DNA from: Cyanodermella asteris
Taxonomy: Eukaryota > Ascomycota > Lecanoromycetes > Ostropales > Stictidaceae
DNA: 64,000 nucleotides
Direction of reading: 5' to 3'
Assembly (NCBI GenBank): GCA_900618795.1
Contig: UYJD01000003.1
Coordinates: 807,814 to 871,813 of the forward strand
Part shown: positions 41,305 through 52,044 of the stretch, piece by piece
Numbering within the stretch: the stretch's first letter is position 1
Layout of the letters: each line of letters begins with the position of its first letter
Program-made: the position numbers and the translations under genes
The notes under the pieces: model-generated
What the model saw: only the letters and a program-made list of their open reading frames with translations
Databases searched by the model: none
What the model was told of the DNA's origin: nothing

Positions 41305-42104
41305 ATGCCGACAGCCATCGTTTCTGGCGGTGCCAGCACAAAGTATTCGCGTTTACCCAGTGGGGACGATGAAGACAAAGTGCTAGAACTTCGTTCGACG
41401 CCGGTCTATTCGAACCTCATTACTGTCATCGGCCTTGTTGCTCTGGTCGTTGTCTCGTCCCTTGGCGGCTACATGCTGTCAACGAGAAGATCCGATGAGC
41501 TGTTTCAAAGTATTTCATCTCTTCATGTTCATTCTGTATCGCAGGAACTGACATTTCTGGGTATCAAGATTCAATTGCGGGTACTTTGAAACTTGCCTTT
41601 CACCCCGACGCTGCATTCTCTGGTCCCCCGACCAGTGCCAGAAACGAGGCCTGGGTCTCACTTTTCCCACAACATGGCGGTATCTTCTATCATGACGGAC
41701 TCGCCCCCAATGGGGCAGGGTTCGCAGTGATGCACCAACTTCACTGTCTGGTAAGTCCAACGGAAAGCAACGAGAACCTCCGGCCCGTGCTCATGTGATG
41801 CCAGAACAGTGTCAGGAAGTAATACTGGAAGCTCCATCGCATTGCCGAGGGTCATCTCATTCAGAGCAGAGACAATGATCATAGCGCTGCTAGCGGCAAG
41901 GAAGAAGGCGATGGTGATCCGTTGGGCGCCGAGCATGTTCAGCACTGCATCGAGTACTTGCGTCAATCGATCCTCTGCAATGCAGATACCACGTTGGAGC
42001 CGTACAACGCGACGAGGAAAGCAGTTACTGCGCTCGGCGTCGTGCATCAGTGCCACGACTATGGTCAGATCAAGGCTTGGTTTGATGCGCAATGGGCTGA
42101 CTGA
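41305..42104 (+). pseudogene. UstYa-family (DUF3328) oxidase gene with an in-frame stop
   Basis: Exons 41305-41509, 41545-41750 and 41805-42104 keep phase through to a TGA at 42102-42104, about 236 codons, the usual family length. A single membrane helix (LITVIGLVALVVVSSLGGYML) follows a short cytosolic tail. The two family motifs are present: HQLHC at the end of exon 2 and HCIEYLRQSILCNADTT in exon 3. UstYa proteins oxidatively cyclise RiPP precursors or related metabolites. In exon 3 a TAA at 41820-41822 interrupts the conserved NSVRK-x-YW run. The first intron is only 35 bp, unusually short. Using an acceptor at 41831 instead would skip the stop but lose nine conserved residues. It is probably inactive or misassembled. 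Confidence 0.75.
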
Positions 42105-42866
42105 GGCATACGAGAGGATGAATGCGTGGAATGAGACTTTTGAGGTCTTTGTACGGAGGGTGTCCTGGATGCTACCGTAGATCTGACAGGCGGCACAGCG
42201 TTCGCACCGGCAGATCAAGCTGAAGAGCGCCTGAGCCAATTGCTCCCTGAGGAGCTCATCACGCCGCTCGTAGTGTAAATCAATACTATTCATGGGGCGT
42301 TCTTCGGCATGACGGTTCTCTTGGCGTCCCTTCGAAAAGTAGACCGTTTCAACCGCGGACTAAGATTCGAGGTCAATTCGAGCCACTCTCTTCAGGTGAC
42401 CACTCTTGCATATCTCAGCCGTGGTCTCGTGCCTTGTCCCCACTTACTACAGACGCTCCGATGATCTCCACTGTACCCTTTTGACTTTCGGGGCTGAAAG
42501 TATCGGATTCTGCATATCACGGGGATACAACAAGAGAGGCACCATCTTCAGCTGCACAACCTCAAATATACTTTTGATCCAATTCGGTTGAAGATCTTCA
42601 TTCTCCTACCTTCAGGAAACTCACTAATGCAATGTGTCGTGATTGATCCTTGTTCGAGTTGACTGGGATCTTTTTGAGACACAGATGATCTTTGAGAGAC
42701 TGTTTGGCAGAACGATTGCTCCAAGCCCCACCATCGACCGCTATGTAGGTTCGAAGGTGTCTGCGAGATGTGGAAGTGTATATAGTTGCCTCCGATATCT
42801 CTGCTTGCTCGATCAAGAGAAACGACCAGCACTTCCTTCTTGCCTTGAGACAAACTACGAATAACC
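42105..42866. other. Upstream region of the PW-repeat precursor gene
   Basis: This 0.76 kb lies between the UstYa-like gene and the PW-repeat gene, both on the plus strand. Apart from a TATA-like element near its right end, nothing is recognised. Confidence 0.5.
42779..42785 (+). promoter_or_regulatory. TATA-like element of the PW-repeat gene
   Basis: TATATAG lies 82 bp upstream of the ATG at 42867, a plausible distance for a fungal core promoter. Confidence 0.4.
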
Positions 42867-43231
42867 ATGAAGACCACGATTGCATACCTGCTCCTTGGCC
42901 TTGCGGCCGTCTTGGCTGCTCCTACCCCGAAATCCAGTGAGTATGAACGATAGCATATTCCACCTAGATCCGAATCATTTTCTTGCGTGCAGTCTCTGAC
43001 AAGATGTCTTCACAAGATGAGGTTGAAACTCCGTGGGACAGCGAGCGGGCCGGCGGGGAGGTGGCCGGTCCTTGGCAGGCGGAGGTAGAGACCCCTTGGC
43101 ACCAAGAGCGGAGTGAAGAAGTTAGCGGACCATGGGCTGTCGAGAACACGAGCCCCTGGCCGGCTGAGAATGCTGGGCCGTGGAAGGCCGAAGTCGACGG
43201 CCCTTGGGCTGCTGAGACAGAGAAGCACTGA
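42867..43231 (+). CDS. Secreted tandem PW-repeat protein, candidate RiPP precursor
   Basis: Two exons, 42867-42936 and 42993-43231, with a 56 bp intron (GTGAGT...GTGCAG), encode 102 residues. A textbook signal peptide (MKTTIAYLLLGLAAVLAAP) is followed by a very acidic repeat region. Pro-Trp occurs seven times, at residues 37, 50, 58, 70, 78, 86 and 94, so most steps are exactly 8 residues. Units read ETPWDSER, AGPWQAEV, ETPWHQER, SGPWAVEN, TSPWPAEN, AGPWKAEV and DGPWAAET. No Cys is present. Fungal dikaritin precursors have this plan: signal peptide plus repeated cores, near UstYa and S41 genes. Unlike them, no KR or RR Kex2 sites separate the units. It could instead be a repeat-type secreted effector or wall protein. 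Confidence 0.8.
43025..43219 (+). repeat. In-frame PW repeat array
   Basis: Seven units with consensus [G/T/S]-P-W-x-x-E. Five copies sit in strict 24 bp steps or runs of them; two steps are widened by 4-5 residues (AGGEV and SEEV). Codons vary between copies, so the repetition is kept at the protein level. Confidence 0.85.
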
Positions 43232-43881
43232 GCTACAGGTGCAATGAAGAGTGAGATTGCTCTGTGAAGGCGGAAGAGATGCCGAGAATGAGCTGATAGG
43301 GATCGTCCTTGCATGTACAAATTTTATGCACCAATACATGCATGCTTGCTGTCAGCTTCGTTCAGCTCGTAAGCGGTGATTCATTTGGGATGGCAACCAC
43401 ACGACCAAGTTCGGAGACTGATTGCGACCACATTCTGGCAATTTTGACATTGCGCGGTCGTATGAGTCTACGAAACAATGCAAGCCCACCGTCAGGAGGC
43501 AGCGACGGTGATTCGTGTTTGACAAAGATCGACATATGAGCTGGCAGTTCTTTTTTCACACTGCAGCCACAGGAGAACTTCAGACTTGGCCGGAGCGTTC
43601 AAGCCAGTAGATCAACTCACACTGCTGCAAGATAATCAGGCTGTGTAAAGTCAAATGTGCTTTAAATGGTGGTACGCCATATCGCCGCTCGGACGGGAAG
43701 TCGAGAGCCTGCAACCAACCCTGTGAAGCCTCTGATGAGCCTGATCACCTGCTAGCGGGATTAGCCGAAAGCTTAAACTGTTGAAGGCACAGAACCCGAT
43801 ACGCTTGGGGCGAGATGACTACTGAAGACTGCTGTAGAGTACCGACCAATTATCGAACAAAGCCCTTCGCGACTGACTGTA
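43232..43881. other. Intergenic, 0.65 kb
   Basis: This is the 3' flank of the PW-repeat gene, running to the second assembly gap. No gene is recognised. Confidence 0.5.
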
Positions 43882-44032
43882 NNNNNNNNNNNNNNNNNNN
43901 NNNNNNNNNNNNNNNNNNNNNNNNNNNNNNNNNNNNNNNNNNNNNNNNNNNNNNNNNNNNNNNNNNNNNNNNNNNNNNNNNNNNNNNNNNNNNNNNNNNN
44001 NNNNNNNNNNNNNNNNNNNNNNNNNNNNNNNN
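43882..44032. other. Assembly gap (151 N)
   Basis: This is unsequenced. It lies 650 bp after the PW-repeat gene, so further sequence of the candidate cluster could be missing here. Confidence 0.95.
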
Positions 44033-44250
44033 CGTCTGATCGGTCTTTCCTTTGTCCGTGACACTGACTAGTCTGATTGACGGCTGGATGTGATGGTGCC
44101 ATCCGACACTTATGGAGAGCCTCTAATCCTGAGACTGCTCGTTGGTTCCGACGGTGTTCTCTCATCCTTACCGTCTTACTTCGACAGGGTCATTTTGACC
44201 GAAGCAATTTCTCTGGGACGTTCAATGCTGTGTTCAGGCTTGTCCGCAAA

Positions 44251-45346
44251 ATGGTTCTCAGTCATCGTGGCACTACAATCATCGTCGTGCTCGTGGTGAC
44301 TTTTGCCTTGGCATCCGCAGCGTGCTTTCTCAGACTCGTCGCCCGCGCAAGACGCAGAACCTCGTATGATCTCAGTGACTTCTTTGCTGTGACCGGCTGG
44401 GTTTTGTTGCTCGCTTTGGTCGTGCAGCTTATTGTCTGGGTGGCCATAGGCGGGCTGGGAGACCATGTGGACCCTCAAGATCCAGGCAAGCTCAGGAACT
44501 ACTTTGTTGTAAGTCAAACTCCCTAACGACTTCCTCAACTTGGGTCTAAGTAGCTGTGTAGCTTTTCTACGCCAACCAAATCACCTACTTTGCTTTGTGC
44601 CCCACCATCAAACTGTCGATCATGTTGTTTTACCGCAAAATATTCCCCACTCAGAGAATGAAACTGATCAATCGAATCATGGTCGGTTTGTTGTCTGCGT
44701 GGGGAGTCGCAAATGTGCTCACAGGCATCTTCCAATGCACACCCATTGCTAGATTCTGGGAGCCTTCTTTGCCAGGGACCTGCATCAATTTGACGGCATT
44801 CCTCTACGGAGTCCAGATTCCGAGCATCATCTTCGATTTCGCGCTTCTCTTCGTGCCCATCCCATTCATCTGGAATATCCAGCGATCGGCCAAAGACAGA
44901 ATCGCCCTCATTGGTCTTTTCAGTCTGGGTGGGCTGGGCTGCATTGCCGGTCTGGTGCGGGTCGTTGTATTGGGTCAAATAGATGAAACAGACATATCGT
45001 GTAAGTCAGAACCATTTTTGCGAAATTGGGCCTACGCTGACGTCAAGATATAGACTCAACGTTCGAGCCCGCCGTGTGGACATCCGTTGAGCCATGCGTT
45101 GCACTGATTTGCTCTTGCCTGCCGATAATTCGGGGCATGTTCAAGCGCAGGTCGACCGGATCTTCGGACAAAAGCGTCCTCAGTCGTGCTGCCACGAAAC
45201 TCCGGCCTACCCGACATGCCTCTGGGCATCGAGTATCGGCCGATCCCTTCGCCAAACCCGAAGCTGGAACGAGAGAAGCTGTGAAAATGGGACCATATAG
45301 GATATTGAAGACAAACGAGATAACGATAACGTCAGAAGAACGGTAA
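44251..45346 (+). CDS. Rhodopsin-domain integral membrane protein (Pth11-like)
   Basis: Three exons, 44251-44508, 44562-45000 and 45054-45346, with two 53 bp introns, encode 329 residues in phase. About six or seven hydrophobic helices are visible, starting with TTIIVVLVVTFALASAACFLRLVARARRR and including the family signatures YDLSDFFAVTGWVLL, IKLSIMLFYRKIF and the loop FQCTPIARFWEP...PGTCIN. The third exon ends the last helix (VEPCVALICSCLPIIRGMF) and gives a basic cytosolic tail. Such fungal proteins are putative receptors or sensors in the plasma membrane, common beside accessory and secondary-metabolite genes. No CFEM domain is present. The ATG at 44251 starts just before the first helix. 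Confidence 0.88.
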
Positions 45347-45952
45347 TGAATGGGAACGATAGGGCGCAAAACCGGGACACTCTGAGCAAGGGAGGACGCG
45401 CTGGTCAGCCGGGACTGTCGATTCTGGAGAAGCAGCTGAATGTCAGTGTTTGTAGTCTTTCTCCACATCGTTCGTGCTAGCAACGTCCAACATAGTTACG
45501 ACGCCGACTGGGCCCCGAGCTACGTAGCAAAATGTGGTGATCTGGTGCAAGTTTCGATGTTAACATATATCTTTGCTTCTGTTGGGCTGCTGGTGGTTCA
45601 TTTTCAAATGGCGCCCTCCAAGTTCCGCGGCGAAGCGCGTATAGACTACGTCATCAACCTGAAGTTCAACACGAACTTCATCATACATGTCATTTCGATA
45701 TCCAATTTATCTTAGCATAGCATACTGCTCATTAACAGAAATGCGGGGATATACACTTTGAGGTCACATTAAGCATACGAGCGGAAGTCAATGGTGCGAG
45801 TGTCTCTGCCGCCGCGTATATCGCTCTCGCGCAGCAGTATCTCAATCAGCTCAATCACTACCTGTATCCGCACCACATCTATATCCCCGATCCACTTTCT
45901 CGATACTCCAACAAAGTCTTTCTCGTCTCTATCACGTCTCGCATATCCCAAG
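45347..45952. other. Intergenic/leader, 0.6 kb
   Basis: This stretch separates the rhodopsin-type gene and the DHH gene. The last 160 bases are pyrimidine-rich and continuous with the DHH frame back to an ATG at 45791. They could be a long leader or a Ser/Arg-rich N-terminal (mitochondrial-type) extension. Confidence 0.5.
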
Positions 45953-47272
45953 ATGAAACGCAAAGCCGAATACCAGACCTCGCCCAAAGCCAAACGCCAG
46001 GAAGTCGAGATTCCGGACTACTGCGATACTCCCCCAGCGCAAGACGCAAACGACATCGTCTGGCCCGCTTCCCGAAGTTCAATCGCAATGGCCCGAGATT
46101 TTATCAAAGAAGCAGCATCATCGGGCAAGAAAGTCCTAATCGTACCCGACAAAGACGCCGACGGCCTCGACGCCGGCGTGATCATCTACCGAACACTAAC
46201 CAAACTCGGGCTCGACGCGTCTCACATCGACGCACACCTCATCCTCAAAGGAACCAGCATCCATGACGACTCGGAGCGTCTGCGAATGGAAGCCAGAGAT
46301 CCAGCATACATCGTCGTCGTCGACCAAGGGTCCCGGCCCGGTCCGCGTCTCGTGTCCAACCCAGCGACCAAAACGCTCATAATCGATCACCATCTCAGTG
46401 ACTCGTTTCCGGAGGATTCGCTCGTCGTATCTGCGTGTCACTACCCGCCCGTAGCGACGTCCGCGCTGCTCACATACGAGATCTGCAAGACGCTGCATCG
46501 GGATCTCGAAGACGAGTGCGCTTATCTCTGTGCGATGGGCACGATCGGAGACTTGGGCACGACGTTGAAGTGGAAGCCCCCGTTTCCAGACCTGTCAGCG
46601 ACGTTCAAGACGCACACGAAGAAGGCACTCAATGATGCAGTCTCGTTGCTGAACGCGCCGCGGCGGACGGCCACGTTCGACGTCGCTACCGCCTGGAATG
46701 CGCTGCTTGCATCGACGGGACCCAAAGACCTGTTGAATAACGCGCGGTTGTTGGACGCGCGGGCCGAGATCAACGCGGAAGTTGAGAGACATACGCATGC
46801 GCCACCGAAATTCTCGAAAGATGGACGGATCGCCGTGTTGAGGATCGAGAGTGCGGCGCAGGTACATCCTGTCATCGCGACGCGGTGGGCGGGTCACTTG
46901 AAGAGTGCGCGGTTGGAGATTGTGATGGTGGCGAACTCGGGGTACTTACCAGGGATGGTGAACTTCTCGTGCCGGATCGCGAGGTGTGCAAGGGGGAGAG
47001 GAATTGATGTCAACATCATCGACACTCTCAAAAAAGTTGCGGCGCTAGACGAAGGCGACCTGGTCGAGCGAATGGGCGAGAGTTTCGCAAGAGGCCATAA
47101 AGAAGCGAGCGGAGGAATCATTCCTGCGGCAGAGTTCGAGGAGCTGATGGCCCTGATCAAGTTAGGTGAGAAACCCGACAAATCAGCCGGGGAGTCAGCG
47201 ACGAAGAAGAACAGGGTGGCGGACATGCCCGCACAGAAGAACAATCTGAAGAACTATTTTGCAGCAAAATGA
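45953..47272 (+). CDS. DHH-family phosphoesterase with a PIP-box-like tail
   Basis: A single exon of 439 residues from the ATG at 45953 (context CCCAAGATGAAA). The DHH domain shows the metal-binding motifs LIVPDKDADGLDAG, IVVVDQGSRPG and the name motif LIIDHH, then CAMGTIGDLG. A DHHA1-like C-terminal part follows (WAGHLKSARLEIVMVANSG...VNFSCRIA). The N-terminus has an NLS-like KRKAEYQTSPKAKRQ. The extreme C-terminus reads KNNLKNYFAAK, close to a PCNA-binding PIP box but with Lys instead of the first Gln. This suggests a nuclear enzyme of the RecJ-like superfamily acting on nucleic acids or nucleotides. An in-frame ATG at 45791 would add 54 Ser/Arg-rich residues. Confidence 0.88.
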   Translation: MKRKAEYQTSPKAKRQEVEIPDYCDTPPAQDANDIVWPASRSSIAMARDFIKEAASSGKKVLIVPDKDADGLDAGVIIYRTLTKLGLDASHIDAHLILKGTSIHDDSERLRMEARDPAYIVVVDQGSRPGPRLVSNPATKTLIIDHHLSDSFPEDSLVVSACHYPPVATSALLTYEICKTLHRDLEDECAYLCAMGTIGDLGTTLKWKPPFPDLSATFKTHTKKALNDAVSLLNAPRRTATFDVATAWNALLASTGPKDLLNNARLLDARAEINAEVERHTHAPPKFSKDGRIAVLRIESAAQVHPVIATRWAGHLKSARLEIVMVANSGYLPGMVNFSCRIARCARGRGIDVNIIDTLKKVAALDEGDLVERMGESFARGHKEASGGIIPAAEFEELMALIKLGEKPDKSAGESATKKNRVADMPAQKNNLKNYFAAK

Positions 47273-47296
47273 AATTTGCTCTATATACAGCCCATT

Positions 47297-50045
47297 CTAC
47301 AGTGGCATGTATCCGTCACCGGTGCCGGCTGTGGCGCCCCGGAAATCCAAGCTGTCCATCGCAACCTGGTAATCGAAGTCTTTCCTGACCTCGTGTCTCG
47401 TCACTAGCTTCTCGCTCCTCTTCGCCGCAGCGCTGGTAGTGTTGTAAAACTTGTTGCTCCCGGCCACGCAAGCATTCCTGCCATTCCAAACCGTGTCAGC
47501 GACCGTCTTCCAGGTCGTGGACACGTCGATGACGTTCTCCGGCGTGTACAGAATACGGCACTCGGCGGGCTCGTAGATGAACTGCGCGGGCGTTTGCGTC
47601 GTGTCACCCCGAAGGAGGCCGTCGCGGAAATTGATGTTGTAGACGGTACCGCGGGCTTCGGGCAAGAAGGTGTAGTTGGCAAGTACGCTGCTGCGCCAGC
47701 TCTCTTGCACCGAATCGTTGAGGATGGAGTAAACGTTGTTGATGTCGTAGGTGATGGAGTCGTAGCCAATGTCGTTGGTGCCCTTCACGCCGCCGACGGC
47801 TTGGGTGATGTCGAGGTTGGGGCGACCGCCAAGGGAGATCTGCTTGATGCCTCCTTGGGTTGTCATCAAGTGGGAGAAAATTGTGCAGGTTGATGCGCAG
47901 TCTGGGGACGGTCAGTATGGGATGTTATCGGAGATGCAGATTACTTACAGCCGTCGGTGATGATGATGATGTTCTCGGGCTTGAAAGGCTGTTTGGTCAC
48001 GTTGGACCGGCTGCCGTAACCCGAGATCGTAATACCGCCGTCGAGGAAGATGTATGCATCAGTCAAGTTCCAGCGGAAGTCTGAGCTGTAGCCATCACCT
48101 GCCGGCCCGTAGTGATGGGGACCAAACTTATCAGCCCAGGATGTGAACGGCTTGTAGTCTGCGTTCAGATCTTTGTGGTAGTCGTACACAGAGTCCTGGA
48201 GCTCGATGATGGTGTCGTTGTTGTCTAGAGTCCTCGGATACATGCCACTGATGTACGAGCTCTGCTCCCCAAGCATATTGATGGCCTCAAGGGCTCGGAC
48301 TCGCTGGAGCTGGTAGGGCAAGATAGACGGGAAGAGCTGCTTGAAGATGTCGTAGCCTTGCAGGATTGTGCCACCACCGTTAGCAGACACATCAATGATC
48401 AGCTTCGTCTTGTTGGCCTTGACAGCTTGAGCGATGAGCTCGCTGTTGACGTCCTGGAATTGGTCATTGCCGGCGAACGAGTTGATTGCCAAAACAGCAA
48501 CATCGTCGTAACCCTCTCCTTGCAGGAAGTAGCCGCTGTTCAGGTTTTGGGGATTCGCAACGACTGGCGAAGGATACCCCGGATGAGGAGTGGCTGCTGT
48601 TGCGGCCAAGTTGTGAATCGGCGCATTCTGGGTTTCCGAAGCGTCGACTGTTGTCGTCGTGGCAGGAGCCGAGGCAGCGCTCTGCTTCGGCTCGAAAGGG
48701 TTGAAGTTGAACACATTGTAGTAGCTATCCTCGGGCTGGGCAAAGAACTTGGCGTAAATATCACCACCGTTGTTGATGCCCGTGAAGTCGAGCAGCACAT
48801 TGGCAAAGTTGTCGTTCTGGATCGTTGTGCCGTTGGCGAACTTGATTGACGTAAACTCGCCGGGGTAGATAAAGCGACCTCTTCCAGCGCCAGCGAAAGT
48901 ACCCACTCCAGAGCCAGAAGATCCCAGAGCCACCTGCGCGGGGTTGTAGAAGAGATTGTTCCACAGCGCGTCTTTGTCTTGCAAAGAACCGTTCTGCGCC
49001 CAGTCTAGTAGAAACTGCACAACATCTTGGCCATCTATTTGAGTGACAGGAGAGATCCTGGAGGCGGTCGTCTTGCTGTAGGAGGCTGCCAAAACATCGG
49101 CATAGGCGTAAATCTTTGGGATCGAGTGTCCGTCTGCACTGACAGAGACTAGAGGGGTTTTGCGTCCAAAGGTTAAAACGGTGGCAACGACATCCGGGTA
49201 GAAGACAAAGTGACCATCGTGGCTGCGCTGATAGGCCCTGTAAAGGTCGAAGCCGAATTCGTATTCACTCTTGTATGAGCCAGCTTTCACCTTCGATTCG
49301 ATGGTGCTCAAAGCACCGTAGAAGTCATACGGGGCTTGGACCTTCGCGGCGTACTACTCTCGTCAGCAGTTTCCCGCGGAATTCCGCGCACAGTTTGCTC
49401 ACCTCTGCCGGAGGGTCCTTGATGTACTCAATTGTACTCTGCCATTCTGCGTACGGCCTCAGAGCGAGCACCAATGACTCGGCTGCAGACTGATTGAAGG
49501 GAATCGAGTTCAAGCAGTCCAATGCAAGCTTCGCTGGAACTCGGGGAGTCGCCAAAGGTGTAGCGGCAGTTGCATTGTATGAAGCCGATGCCGCCGAAAC
49601 GCTGGCACACGCGTCCTTGATAGGGTTCGAGGAGCTTCCAGTGCCAGTTGGCGTATACGGGGCGACTGTGCCATTACCAGCGGGCCGATAGAAGGTTGGT
49701 GAGGGATCCGGCGGGGCGTAGACACTAGCATACTGTTAGCTAAGATGCTCGAGAAGCTGTGAATGCTTATTCTGGGTTCACGGGGCGGAGCGGCATGAAC
49801 GTGGTGTCTGAGACACGAACAGCCGTCCGGCGAACAATCTGTGCTTGGGCTTTGGACTTTGGACTTTGGACTTTGGACTGCCGACTCGTCGCGGAATGGC
49901 TTGAAGGAGAGGTCTCTGGATTCCCGACTTACCCAGTTGTCGTATAGCCTGGATGGCTAGCAGTGAAGCTCTCCAAATCAGGTCTTGGGGCAGCTTGGGC
50001 AAGTCCTGCCAGAGCAGCTGCAAGAAGCATTCGCGACACCATCAT
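47297..50045 (-). CDS. Secreted S41-family peptidase (UstP/PhomP1-like type)
   Basis: Four exons, 50045-49933, 49724-49403, 49353-47949 and 47901-47297, with introns of 208, 49 and 47 bp, encode 814 residues in exact phase. The signal peptide is MMVSRMLLAAALAGLAQAAP. The central part carries the S41/CPAF-type region: AVLAINSFAG, KTKLIIDVSANGGGTILQGYDIFKQLFP and, across the last intron, ITDGYCASTCTIFSHLM, where the nucleophile Ser lies. S41 proteins of this kind occur in the ustiloxin (ustP) and phomopsin (phomP1) RiPP clusters, but also alone in many fungi. It ends 24 bp from the DHH stop, tail to tail. It is intact, about 4 kb from the PW-repeat gene. Confidence 0.9.
49851..49878 (+). repeat. 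(TTTGGAC)4 heptamer array in the first S41 intron
   Basis: Four exact copies lie inside the unusually long 208 bp first intron. Two copies of the same heptamer follow the tRNA-Gln gene at 15335-15348. Confidence 0.9.
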
Positions 50046-52044
50046 GAAGCAGCTGTGCACGAATCTCACGGGCAACGGACGAGACACGAGATGACACTGA
50101 AATTTCTCTTCTCCTCGCCTACCTCCAGGTCAAAGGGCTGGGATAACCGAGGCGACGGCATGGTCCTTATACGAGAGATAGCCTCCGTAATTCAGCCGGA
50201 GAATGGCCTCACCGGCGCCTTTATCGCGGCATGGCCATACGTCCAGTAGCTCCAGTGGGGGCACTATTATCAGCTTCGAGGGCGAGCGCAACTCAAATCA
50301 AGCTTGGAATCATACAGCAGGGTCGGATGAGCTGCATCCTGGAGCTCGGGAAGGGTTTGTCTGGTTAGCTGCGTCTGCGTCGCCCGCTAGAACAACATAG
50401 TGGTCGGGGGCCGACGGCGTTGGGGAGGTGACTGACCAATCGGCTGACCTCTTTGCATCCTCGTTTCTGATACCACCCTGGCCGTTGCCCAGGTAAGGGA
50501 GCTGTGAGCGCAAAGAACGGAGATCGGCACACGACAAGGTTGGCTCGTTTGTGCGCCACTCTCCTCCTTCCCATCAAAGCGGGTGGTCAGGACCAACGTG
50601 CCTACCGTGCGTCCCCGGCCGGTTTGGCTCTCCCAATGGCGGGGATACTGGTGGCGACGGCCAGGTGGTCAACGTAGGGCAATCTGCGTGCGATGGCACA
50701 TCAGGAGCTGTTGTACGACGGCGAGCTGCCCTGTTCGTAAGTCGACCAGTGGTTGTAGCGGCGATGTACGGCCGACTGCCCCATGACCCTGGTAGCGAAC
50801 CTCTCTCCTGCCAGCTGTGTCTTAACTTGAATGATGGCACCAACTGACAGCCATGGATATAGCACTTGACCGAAGCTTCTGACGTTCGTGGTAAGGCAAC
50901 GCGGCAAAGCATTCAGAACGTTGGAAAACTGCCCTGGAAGTACAAAGACTCGGCCACGAGGCCCCAAGAACCTGTGCCTACAATACAGGGCTTGTTCAGA
51001 GCTCAGACCAGCTGCTTTGGCATCGGCTTCGCTGCAAGAGTACAGAAGCTGTTGATTGGGTTGATGAATACGCGATGTTGTGCTCGACTCATGTATCGAA
51101 TCTCCAGAGTGCGAAATGTGCGTGGGAGCTCTTGATTACTTCTCACAAAGCACGCCGCGCCAGAGCTTTCTCAAACAGAAAGTTACGAGTCGGTGACAGC
51201 CCTTGCCTGCAAGGCACAACCATTCTGAGCATTTGACATAACTCGCCTCCATTTGTATGATTCCAAAGGTAGAGAGTTTGGTGCCTAGCCTGTACATTGC
51301 TTATTGCATGGCGGCTCTTCTCACTGTTGGACATTGGCATCGCAAACGTGCATCCTTCGGCTCTGCCTTCTTTCAGAATTACAGCAGCAAACTTTGCCAC
51401 ACGTGCAAGATTATACCCAGAACAACATCGACGAGATTGCTTTCCGCAGACATACGCAACCTGCAGCTAACAGCTGCATTGGTGATGCATCACCGCCTTG
51501 ACAAGTGGCCATCCAATATTCGGTGCACGCCGCCGTGTCATTTGTTTCGGAGGCCCTGCCGGTGTATGAGTGATAGACGACGGAAGAACGGAAGTGAAGT
51601 TCCAATAGATACAGGTAAACCGAAGCAGGACCGAGTCACCTTCTGCCTGTCGATGCTTGTCCGAGCCGTGACGCGACTTACTCAGTGCCGCAGCGATGAT
51701 GGCTGCGTCAATCGTGAAACACATGATGCGGCTTGGATCGCTGTCAACCTTTTGTCGGTTTTTCTTTCTTTCTTTCTTTTCCCTTTTTTTTCTTTTTTTT
51801 CGGTGGCAATCATGTGATGAACATGACAGCCGAAGGCACTGTTTATCCTCGCTATCCAAAGGGGGCTGAGGAGGCGGCCATTACTGCTAATAGGCTCGCC
51901 AAGTTTGCGGCCACTATTTACAGATCTCATACCAGATTCACGCGCATGACTACATAGCCCTCGCGGAGGCAGCTCCCACTCAGAAATTATCTCAGACTGC
52001 AAAACCTGAATTTTGCTCCTCTCCCCCGAGCCCACTTTCAACTC
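50046..52044. other. Intergenic, 2.0 kb
   Basis: This is the divergent upstream region of the S41 peptidase (minus) and the lectin-like gene (plus). Open frames on both strands overlap and lack domain motifs. A polypyrimidine run is the only clear feature. Confidence 0.5.
51759..51800 (+). repeat. Polypyrimidine tract with (TTTC)n
   Basis: A 42-base run of T and C, including several TTTC units, lies about 245 bp upstream of the lectin-like gene. It may be a promoter tract or plain microsatellite. Confidence 0.85.

Noticed and set aside
41809-42180. Plus-strand frame of 123 codons as an alternative to UstYa exon 3
   Set aside because: It is one frame off the conserved motif and lacks any family feature.
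41658-42293. Minus-strand open frame of 211 codons over the UstYa-like gene
   Set aside because: Cys- and Arg-rich shadow with no family features; the plus strand has HQLHC and HCIEYLRQ.
46894-47244. Minus-strand open frame within the DHH gene
   Set aside because: Antisense shadow; the plus-strand frame carries the family motifs.
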